Source: Monoplex corrugatus (taxonomy: Eukaryota > Mollusca > Gastropoda > Littorinimorpha > Ranellidae). Taken from it: a stretch of 64,000 bases of DNA. Both the position numbers and the translations under genes were made by a program. The notes beneath the pieces were generated by a model that saw only the letters and a program-made list of their open reading frames with translations, searched no databases and had not been told where the DNA came from. Each line of letters begins with the position of its first letter. The first letter of the stretch is position 1. Positions 57,012 through 64,000 of the stretch are shown piece by piece. The stretch is from assembly GCA_030674185.1 (NCBI GenBank), contig JAPXFY010000031.1:46080007-46144006 (forward strand). The letters run 5' to 3'.

Positions 57012-57047
57012 TTATTCTCTAAACTCAACTGGAGTATCAAACACGCT
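57012..57047 (-). other. Decoy or alternative GRTP1 terminal exon, copy a
   Basis: Follows a TGATTTTGTTGCAG acceptor (57050-57048 is the CAG). Spliced from the exon ending at 57399 in phase 0, it would encode SVFDTPVEFRE and a TAA stop. There is no expression evidence; it may simply be a by-product of the duplication. Confidence 0.4.
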
Positions 57048-57201
57048 CTGCAACAAAATCAGGTGCCGATATGTGTTCAGTTATGTCAATAATTATACAC
57101 TTTTATTATACCATTATTGTTATTATCACTATTATCATTATTATTATTATCATTATTATTATTATTATCATCATCATCATCATTACAATTCTCGTATATT
57201 A

Positions 57202-57237
57202 TTATTCTCTAAACTCAACTGGAGTATCAAACACACT
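57202..57237 (-). other. Decoy or alternative GRTP1 terminal exon, copy b
   Basis: Same arrangement as copy a: acceptor TGATTTTGTTGCAG with CAG at 57240-57238, phase 0, encoding SVFDTPVEFRE then TAA. It is the first acceptor met by the splicing machinery after the exon at 57399. Confidence 0.4.
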
Positions 57238-57398
57238 CTGCAACAAAATCAGGTGTCGATATGTGTTCAGTTATGTCAATAATTATACACAGACAATCAC
57301 GTGACATACAGCGAAGTCAAAGCCATCCAGAAATTTGTCCCTGCTTTGTCTTGTATGGTTTTTCCATGTAGGAAAACACGGTCCTAAGTCCCACCCAC

Positions 57399-57584
57399 CT
57401 CCATAAAAGTGTGGCAGTGGAGAACGGAGGGCTCCTTGACCATGTCCTTGAAGATGTCCAGCAATTTGGACAAGTTGTCCGCCTGCTGCAGCCTCTGCTC
57501 GTTCTTCTTCACCAAGACCAGGGCCACTCTTAACAGCACCTTGCTCCCTTCAAAGAACAAGGCGTCCCAAATACGCAGCACAGT
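57399..57584 (-). CDS. GRTP1: GRTP1, penultimate coding exon (end of TBC domain)
   Basis: Bounded by a TTCTTCTGCCCAG acceptor and a GAG|GTGGGT donor, this exon is 62 codons in phase 0 at both sides. It begins TVLRIWDALFFEGSKVLLRV, continues ALVLVKKNEQRLQQADN and ends SVLHCHTFME. This is the C-terminal part of a TBC (Rab-GAP) domain, with the IWD..F.EG.....RVAL.L motif, and corresponds closely to vertebrate growth-hormone-regulated TBC protein 1. The catalytic Arg and Gln fingers of TBC domains would be in exons farther upstream, outside the window. The reading frame continues from the exon 61333-61441 (..LYADVLPVE). Confidence 0.93.
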
Positions 57585-57639
57585 CTGGGCAGAAGAATGG
57601 CAAGTACAGGATACAGATGGCAATAATGACATCTACACA

Positions 57640-57789
57640 GCGCTAAACCTTAATGAGTGATAAAATTCAAGAGCACAAAATACTGGGAATTACCATAAAT
57701 GACCAACATCACATATTTTTCCCTCAACTGTCAGTCTTCCTCAGCAAGTAGCCATTGATTTCATGCCACTAGATCCCATAAGTCATGCA
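57640..57789. other. GRTP1 intron, unique
   Basis: No feature recognised in this short intron part. Confidence 0.5.
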
Positions 57790-58790
57790 TGCTCTGTTTT
57801 ATAACAGACAATCACACCTTGATACAGGTCACAATCACACCTTGAACAGGTCACAATCACACCTTGATATAGGTCACAATCACACCTTGATACAGGTCAC
57901 AATCACACCTTGATACAGGTCACAATCACACCTTGATACAAGTCACAATCACACCTTGATACAAGTCACAATCACACCTTGATACAAGTCATAATCACAC
58001 CTTGATACAGGTCACAATCACACCTTGATAGTGATACAGGTCACAATCACACCGTGATACATGTCACAATCACACCTGATAAGTCAAATCACACGTGATA
58101 CAGTCACAATCACAACCGTGATACAGGTCACAATCACACCTTGATAGTGATACAGGTCACAATCACACCGTGATACATGTCACAATCACACCTTGATACA
58201 GGTCACAATCACACCGTGATACAGGTCACAATCACACCTTGATACAGGTCACAATCACACCTTGATACATGTCACAACCATACTGTACATGTCACATCAC
58301 ACTTGATACATGTCACAATCACACCTTGATACATGTCACAATCACACCTTGATACAATCACAATCACACCTGATACAGGTCACAATCACACCTTGATACA
58401 GTCACATCACCTTGATACAGTCACAATCACACCTTGATACAAATCACAATCACACCTTGATACAAGTCACAACACACCTATACATCACAATCAACCTTGA
58501 TACAAGTCACAATCACACCTTGATACATGTCACAATCACACCTTGATACAGTCACAATCACACCTTGATACAGTCCAATCACACTTGATACATTCACATC
58601 ACACTTGATACATGTCACAATCACACCTTGATACAGGTCACAATCACACTTGATACAAGTCACAATCACACCTGATACAGGTCACAATCACACCTTGATA
58701 CAGGTCACAATCACACCTTGATACAAGTCACAATCACACCTTGATACAGGTCCACAATCACACTTTGATACAAGTCACAACCAAAAGTTG
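57790..58790. repeat. 23-bp minisatellite, about 43 copies, in GRTP1 intron
   Basis: Unit CACAATCACACCTTGATACA plus GGT, period 23, with GGT/AGT/TGT variants. Between 58075-58110 and 58270-58620 many units have single-base deletions. Confidence 0.95.
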
Positions 58791-59014
58791 GGACAAAAAT
58801 ATATTAAAAAAAGACCCACTCAGCATAATCTGATACAGGTCTCACATTGAGAACAAATATCCGTGGACAACAAACTGTCTCCATTTTACAAGACAAGATA
58901 TTTTGATTCCACTTTGCAGCACAATATTTTGATTGTGCAAATGCTACACTTCAGACTCTGTAGAGCAAAACTGTTGAACATCCGCTGAATTACACATTTA
59001 GATGTACAGCACTG
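58791..59014. other. GRTP1 intron, unique
   Basis: No feature recognised. Confidence 0.5.
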
Positions 59015-59857
59015 TTAACCCTTTTGACTCCAGCATCCTACCAACAACTGCAAAAATTTAACCGCTTTGACTCTCACCCTATCACCAGCTTACTGCAAGT
59101 TTTTGTTTTGCTAGCATTGTTGGCAATGCAGGACGCTGTTGAACAGGTGCGGGAGTCAAAGGGTTAAATCTTTGTTTTACTAGCATTGTTGGCAATGCAG
59201 GACGCTGGTGAAGAGCTGCAGGAGTCAAAAGGTTAAATCTGTTTTACTAGCATTGTTGGCAATGCATGATGCTGGTGAACAGCTGCAGGAGTCAAAAGGT
59301 TAAATCTTTGTTTTACTAGCATTGTTGGCAATGCAGGACGCTGGTGAACAGGGTGCGGGAGTCAAAAGGTTAAATCTTTGTTTTACTAGCATTGTTGGCA
59401 ATGCAGGATGCTGGTGAACAGGGTGCGGGAGTCAAAGGGTTAAATCTTTGTTTTACTAGCATTGTTGGCAATGCAGGATGCTGGTGAACAGGGTGCGGGA
59501 GTCAAAGGGTTAAATCTTTGTTTTACTTGCATTGTTGGCAATGCAGGACGCTGGTGAACTGGGTGCGGGAGTCAAAGGGTTAAATCTTTGTTTTACTAGC
59601 ATTGTTGGCAATGCAGGATGCTGGTGAACAGGGTGCGGGAGTCAAAGGGTTAAATCTTTGTTTTACTAGCATTGTTGGCAATGCAGGACGCTGGTGAACT
59701 GGGTGCGGGAGTCAAAGGGTTAAATCTTTGTTTTACTAGCATTGTTGGCAATGCAGGATGCTGGTGAACAGGTGCGGGAGTCAAAAGGTTAAATCTGTTT
59801 TACTAGCATTGTTGCAATGCAGATGCTGGGAACAGGATGCGGGAGTCAAAGGGTTAA
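59015..59857. mobile_element. TTAA-hairpin family: about 10 tandem inverted long arms
   Basis: A short arm and remnant core at 59015-59100 are followed by about ten copies of GTTTTACTAGCATTGTTGGC, AATGCAGGATGCTGGTGAAC, AGGGTGCGGGAGTCAAAGGG and TTAAATCTTT, period about 71. Each copy ends in TTAA. Lies in the GRTP1 intron. Confidence 0.93.
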
Positions 59858-60125
59858 AACAAATGAATGGATACAAGTACACATGAATACAATGTGCAGA
59901 CACTCTACACACATGATCATATGAACTTGACACAGTTACAGATACAGACATGATAGTCCAGTTCTTTCTAAGCTTGTGTAAAACACGCATGTAATAATTT
60001 ACACTGACCAGACATATAGATCTATGTTCTCTCATACTCTGTCTTCATCTATTACCTGTCTCTCTCTCAATCAACTATCATCACTGTGTTAGTTGCCATG
60101 GCCCCCCCCCCCCCCTTGTTTGTTC
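59858..60125. other. GRTP1 intron, unique
   Basis: No feature beyond a poly-C run at 60103-60114. Confidence 0.5.
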
Positions 60126-60288
60126 TTAACTCTTTGACTCCTGCACCCTACCCACCAACTACAAAAACTTAACCCTTTGACTTCATTACCTATCCACCAG
60201 CTTTCTGCAGGGTTTAAGTTTTTTGCTTTGCCAATGTGGTTGGCAATACAGGGTGCTGGTGGGCAGGGTGCGAGGGTCAAAGGGTTAA
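60126..60288. mobile_element. TTAA-hairpin element, core partly deleted
   Basis: TTAA, short arm (CACCCTACCCACCAACTACA), left half of the core (CTATCCACCAGCTTTCTGCA), inverted long arm (GGCAATACAGGGTGCTGGTG) ending GGTCAAAGGGTTAA. The right half of the central palindrome is missing. Confidence 0.9.
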
Positions 60289-60420
60289 TGCTTGTTTTAC
60301 TTCCTTCTTTCCTTTGATTCTACGTCTGTATTTTTTTTTTTTTTTTTGATAGAATATTTATGTAATTACTAGCAGTACTTTTATTTTATTATTGTTGTTT
60401 TAGTTATTGTTACTTCAACA

Positions 60421-60830
60421 ACACTGCAAGACAAGGTGACCAACACAGAGGTCCTCCGTCGTGCGGGCCTACAGACCATCTTTGCCCTCCTAAGCCAACG
60501 CCGATTACGCTGGCTTGGACATGTGCGTCGAATGGAGGATGGACGCATAACAAAAGACATTCTCTATGGCGAACTGGCAAACCGGAAGCGAACTCCAGGA
60601 CGCCCACAGCTACGCTTTGTAGATGCATGCAAAAGGGACCTTAGAAGCTCAGGGATTGATCCAGGCTCTTAGGAGACTGGCAGAAGACAGGGCAGCATGG
60701 AGGACAGCCGTTCAGCGAGGCGTTGTGAATGCGGAGAGAGGAGAGCAGAAAGCGCAGATGAGAAAAGGGCTCTTCGCAAGCAACGTTCCAGAAACCAGAC
60801 AACAGCGACTCAATTTGGATTAGCTGTAAA
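60421..60830 (+). pseudogene. LINE family E, C-terminal fragment
   Basis: LRRAGLQTIFALLSQRRLRW, LGHVRRMEDGRITKDILYGE and RTPGRPQLRFVDACKRDL, then, after a frameshift near 60660, LAEDRAAWRTAVQRG and TRQQRLNLD with a stop at 60823. The RRLRWLGHVRRM..GR.PK..LYGEL block is a common C-terminal signature of LINE reverse transcriptases in invertebrates. Located in a GRTP1 intron, antisense to the gene. Confidence 0.9.
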
Positions 60831-60926
60831 AAAGGTCCAATGGGACCTTATGCTAGTATCCTTGAGCAATACCTAATGCTATTACTATACTATCCTTGAG
60901 TAATAAAGGGTCCTAAAGTCTGAACT

Positions 60927-60927
<1 letters not shown>

Positions 60928-60957
<30 letters not shown>

Positions 60958-61280
60958 CAACACACACACACACAAATACACACACAAGCACACACACATT
61001 CAAACACAATTATACACACACACACACTTTTTACAATCACATGCATATACAAACACAAACACACACATGCAAACACACACACACATACACACACACACAC
61101 ACACTTTTCACAATCACACACACATACAAACACAAACACACACACACACACACAAACACACATATATACACACACACATCTCACAATCACATACAAACAC
61201 AAACACACACAACACACATACACACACACACACCACACACACACAAACACACACACACACCACACACACAACATATCTCA
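60928..61280. repeat. (CA)n microsatellite with interspersed CACTTTTCACAATCACA
   Basis: CA repeats interrupted by recurring TTTTTACAATCACAT and CATACAAACACAAACAC segments, a higher-order pattern of about 85 bp. Ends about 50 bp from the donor of the GRTP1 exon at 61333. Confidence 0.95.
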
Positions 61281-61332
61281 CAATCACATATACCTGTACT
61301 AGTCACAGTATCACCAAGCAAGTGATTCTTAC

Positions 61333-61441
61333 CTCCACAGGTAAAACATCAGCATAGAGACAGATGAACCATTTCATTCCTACCAAGCTCCAGTGTAGAC
61401 CCATCTCATCTAGATGTGAAGACAAAGTTGGCAGTTTCCAC
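61333..61441 (-). CDS. GRTP1: GRTP1, internal coding exon (TBC domain)
   Basis: Acceptor GTTTGTGTGCAG, donor GAG|GTAAGA. The first base completes a codon (phase 2) and the exon ends on a codon boundary, matching the start of the exon at 57584. It encodes WKLPTLSSHLDEMGLHWSLV then GMKWFICLYADVLPVE. The KLP..........G..W....KWFICL..D.LPVE pattern is the TBC-domain segment immediately before TVLRIWD in GRTP1 (vertebrate WFICLF.D.LPVETVLRIWD). Upstream exons, including the arginine- and glutamine-finger motifs, are not found between 61442 and the window end, so they presumably lie to the right. Confidence 0.92.
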
Positions 61442-61504
61442 CTGCACACAAACAAACAAACAAACAAACAGATAAAGATAAAGTGTCACATTATTTAACA
61501 CTGT

Positions 61505-61675
61505 CATTCCCACACCTATCTCCACCTGCAAAAACTTAACCCTTCATTCCCTCACCTCCCCCAGCTTCCTGCAGGAAGCTGGTGGATAGGGTGAGGGAAT
61601 GAAATGGTTAAGTTTTTGCTTTGCTGTCATGGCTGAAATATGGGATGTTAGTGGATAAAGTGAGGTTCTTTTCAT
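61505..61675. mobile_element. TTAA-hairpin element, degenerate, with intact core
   Basis: Short arm CACCTATCTCCACCTGCAAA, inner palindrome 61536-61611 (TTAA at both ends, axis CTTCCTGCAGGAAGC), inverted long arm GTTTTTGCTTTGCTGTCATG. The outer ends are degraded (no terminal CCCTTTGAC). In a GRTP1 intron. Confidence 0.85.
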
Positions 61676-61679
61676 TTGA

Positions 61680-61935
61680 CTGCCACGATTTATAGGACAT
61701 TTTATGAGGCAAGAGAAATTTGAGCACCTAGTCATAACAGGAAAGCTGGAGGGAAAAATAGCACCATGTAGACCCAGGGAGAAAATACTGGACAGATCTG
61801 CGGAGTGGATGAAGACATAAAGGGTGGGAGATGTACTTGCAGTGACAAAAGATAGATTCGTATGGAGGGCCATGATCGCCAATGCCATGCGGCAGGGCAC
61901 ATGATGATGATGGTGATGATGATGAGGGTGAGGTT
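61680..61935 (+). mobile_element. LINE family B 3' end fragment
   Basis: GACATTTTATGAGGCAAGAG, CAGGAAAGCTGGAGGGAAAA, GATGTACTTGCAGTGACAAA, CCATGCGGCAGGGCACATGA and ATGATGATG, matching 21125-21345. Confidence 0.92.
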
Positions 61936-62444
61936 CCAGTCTGACTGCACTGCGGGCCACACTGGCCTCGGACAGTTTGCGCATAGCTGTAAACTGCTTA
62001 CACATCAGTGTTAAAAGAGGGTGCTGGATGGGACCAGAGCAACAATGCCTTACAACTTGCCCCAAAATCATCTCCCAGCATCCAACGCCATGCGGTAGCC
62101 ATTTACAAAGCAAAAGGGGGGGGGGGGGGGGCTGTCCATGCGCTGCATGACCCATTCGGACCCAGTCATCAGTTACTTGGTTTGTGTACAAGCTGAATGG
62201 CAAGGAGGTGAGACAATAAAACCCCTAGACATAGCCACACAACGCGCACCATTCAGGTCCAGCCCAGCCTCCGGACCAAGACAGAATGGAAGAGCTCTCT
62301 CTCGACTTGCTCTGGGCCTTCATCTCTCTACTGGGCAGCCTGCCTAGCCGCCAGGTCATATAGCCGCCAGCTCTTTTCCCCTTCACGGCCTGCAAGAGCT
62401 TTCCTTTTAATTCTACACATTCCCCGTCATGAAACCCATAGTCT
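61936..62444. other. No supported gene
   Basis: Contains a G-run (62118-62131). A short - strand segment (LLTLMCKQFTAMRKLSEASV) looks weakly protein-like but I could not place it in GRTP1 or another family. Confidence 0.45.
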
Positions 62445-62850
62445 AAGGATATGCCCAAGGCGTTGACCACTCTGTCCAATTTATCACACAATGAATACAT
62501 ATTTAAATATGGCTAAGGACGTTAAAATATTTACAAAAACTGGCCTAAATCACCTGAAATTGCTTCTGCACATCACATTTCCTTAGACTTAGAACCAAAA
62601 AGGTACTTAATACATGTAGGCCTACTCGTTTATCAATCAAGAAAGTACCTGAGACTTTATTGAACACAAACAGGTGAATGGACCAGCAAGGCAGAAAATT
62701 ATACAAAGAGATGACAGAAAGTAAAGGAACAAGGCAGAAACAAAGAGAGTGACAGAAAAGAGAAAATTTCTAGCACAGAATTTCCAGAAGGTGGGGATAC
62801 TATTTATACTGAAACAGCCCCCGGCATGCCCACAGGAGGACAGTTATGAT
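62445..62850 (-). repeat. Dispersed repeat R1, copy 3
   Basis: Aligns with 41075-41480: CCAATTTATCACACA, GAATGGACCAGCAAGGCAGA, AGCACAGAATTTCCAGAAGG. It continues to GGCATGCCCACAGGAGGACA, the complement of the start of copy 1. Confidence 0.8.
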
Positions 62851-62855
62851 TAATC

Positions 62856-63310
62856 ATCATCATCATCATCATCAGTCGCGTAGTCTGGTTGGCTGTTGGG
62901 GTACCGCTGAAGATTTTGCAACCAACTTCCTCCACTCCTCACGGTCCTCAGCTTTCCGCAGAATGATATTCCATTCAAGGCCAGTCCACTCTCTGATATT
63001 GTCTTCCCATCTTGTTCTCTGTCTGCCTCTTCGTCTCCCTCTCTGAACTGTTCCCTGTAAGACGGTCTTGGCCAGTCCAGATGATCGTGTGACGTGCCCG
63101 TACCACCTCAGTTTGCGTCTTTTCACTGAGGTCAGGAGGTCTTCATACGGCCCGATGGCGTTTTCGATTTAGGTTTTCACTTCCTTATTGGTTATATGAT
63201 CTTTGTACGAGATACCAAGGAGTTTGCGGAAGCATCTCATCTCCATTGCCTGTATCCTTCTTTCAATGTCTGCTGTTATGGTCCATGTTTCGCATGCATA
63301 CAGAAATTAT
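62856..63310 (-). pseudogene. LINE family F, C-terminal fragment
   Basis: On the - strand: CETWTITADIERRIQAMEMR, CFRKLLGISYKDHITNKEVK, a stop, then KRRKLRWYGHVTRSSGLAKT, VLQGTVQRGRRRGRQRTRWE and DNIREWTGLEW, ending at a stop near 62872 with a (TGA)n tail. Typical LINE C-terminal region with one in-frame stop. 5' truncated. Confidence 0.92.
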
Positions 63311-63387
63311 GATTAATCAAACACCATCAAAACAAGCCAACAGCCATAGCCACTTCACACACAAACAGAAGGGATGCCACAGACAGG

Positions 63388-63512
63388 GAGTGGAGTGGAG
63401 TGGAGTGGAGTGGGGGGAATGGAGTGGAGTGGAGTGGAGTGGAGTGGAGTGGAGGGGAGGGGGGTGGAGGGAAGTGGAGTGGAGTGGAGTGGAGAGGAGG
63501 GGAGTGGAGTGG
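63388..63512. repeat. (GGAGT)n pentanucleotide satellite
   Basis: About 24 GGAGT/GGAGG units with occasional GGGG and GGAAT. Strong strand asymmetry (G on +). Confidence 0.97.
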
Positions 63513-63639
63513 GCCTGGGCTCGAAACATTGTGTTTTATACTCCCAAGGATCTTTTACAAACAAGGTATTTTTTAATATTTTGTTTTTACCCTCAAGATC
63601 CAGCAGTCACATTTTGTTTTACCTTCTATGGCTGACTAG

Positions 63640-64000
63640 TCGCCACAAGTGGTGAAATGGTCAACATGTACAATATAATAGAAAATGCAAATTATGGTTG
63701 TCTACAGTCGCCAGAACTGGTGAACTGGTCAACATGTACAATATACTAGAAACATGCAAACAATGTTGACTACAGTCATTAGAATGCGTGAACTGGTCAA
63801 CATGTACAATATACTAGAAACATGCAAACAATGTTGACTACAGTCATTAGAATGCGTGAACTGGTCAACATGTACAATATACTAGAAACCAGCAAACAAT
63901 GTTGACTACAGTCATTAGAATGCGTGAACTGGTCAACATGTACAATATACTAGAAACATGCAAACAATGTTGACTACAGTCATTAGAATGCGTGAACTGG
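63640..64000. repeat. 68-bp tandem repeat, at least 5 copies, cut by window end
   Basis: Unit AACTGGTCAACATGTACAAT, ATACTAGAAACATGCAAACA, ATGTTGACTACAGTCATTAG and AATGCGTG, period 68; the first copy is more diverged. The array continues past position 64000. Confidence 0.96.

Larger units (their letters stand above)
56750..57295. repeat. Tandem duplication carrying the GRTP1 last-exon acceptor, 3 copies
   Basis: CTCTGCAACAAAA, ATATGTGTTCAGTTATGTCA and ATAATTATACAC occur at 56758-56815, 57046-57105 and 57236-57292, separated by (ATT/ATC)n microsatellites. ATTCTCTAAACTCAACTGGA is shared by copies 2 and 3. Spacing is 288 then 190 bp. Confidence 0.92.

Noticed and set aside
62107..62203. Possible upstream GRTP1 exon on the - strand near 61940-62200
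   Set aside because: A weakly protein-like segment was seen but did not match the expected TBC-domain sequence, and no phase-compatible splice pair was found.
63246..63655. Frames rich in SGVEW or Thr/Pro/Leu
   Set aside because: Translations of the GGAGT pentanucleotide satellite and the adjacent LINE end.

Overview
The window is animal nuclear DNA. It has spliced genes with GT-AG introns, very high microsatellite and minisatellite density, many decayed non-LTR retrotransposons (LINEs) and small DNA transposons. The repeat style and the protein matches suggest a lophotrochozoan, most likely a marine gastropod or other mollusc. That placement is inference from general character, not from a diagnostic gene. 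There are no operons, no CRISPR array and no convincing tRNA or rRNA gene.

Three protein-coding loci are supported. (1) On the + strand, the last three exons of an unrecognised basic, coiled-coil-like protein (889-1084, 4424-4527, 6977-7340) join with matching splice phases; the final exon carries a frameshift. (2) On the + strand, a complete two-exon TMEM267 coding region (33433-33735 and 36867-37211) gives 215 codons, the same length as I recall for the human protein. (3) On the - strand, the last three coding exons of GRTP1, a TBC/Rab-GAP (61441-61333, 57584-57399, 56759-56670), end in a 29-codon terminal exon. TMEM267 and GRTP1 are convergent. Everything else is repeats, transposon remains, or sequence in which I see no feature.

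Layout: 1-8 kb, 3' end of gene 1, with introns full of minisatellites and a TA-flanked MITE. 8-16 kb, minisatellites and short repeat pieces. 16-30 kb, a LINE graveyard with at least four families (called A to D here), including a 3-kb reverse-strand CR1/L2-like element and a LINE broken by an internal 34-bp minisatellite. 30-37.4 kb, TMEM267. 37-44 kb, dense TTAA-flanked hairpin elements. 44-56 kb, satellite-like arrays of 19, 42 and 50 bp units. 56-61.5 kb, GRTP1. 61.5-64 kb, more LINE ends and satellites.

The most interesting system is a family of TTAA-flanked nested hairpin elements with at least a dozen copies. Their ends begin CCCTTTGACTCC. A nearly perfect 80-bp palindrome, itself bounded by TTAA, sits exactly at the central TTAA of a larger hairpin. 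A separate 518-bp TTAA-flanked element at 55798-56315 has similar ends and a piggyBac-like N-terminal reading frame, so it may point to the source of mobility. Arms of this family have also been amplified into tandem arrays. A second theme is that splice junctions of both recognised genes have been copied by local tandem duplication: 12 copies of the TMEM267 5' splice site, and 3 copies of the last GRTP1 3' splice site. Two of the latter are in phase and would encode an alternative short C-terminus.
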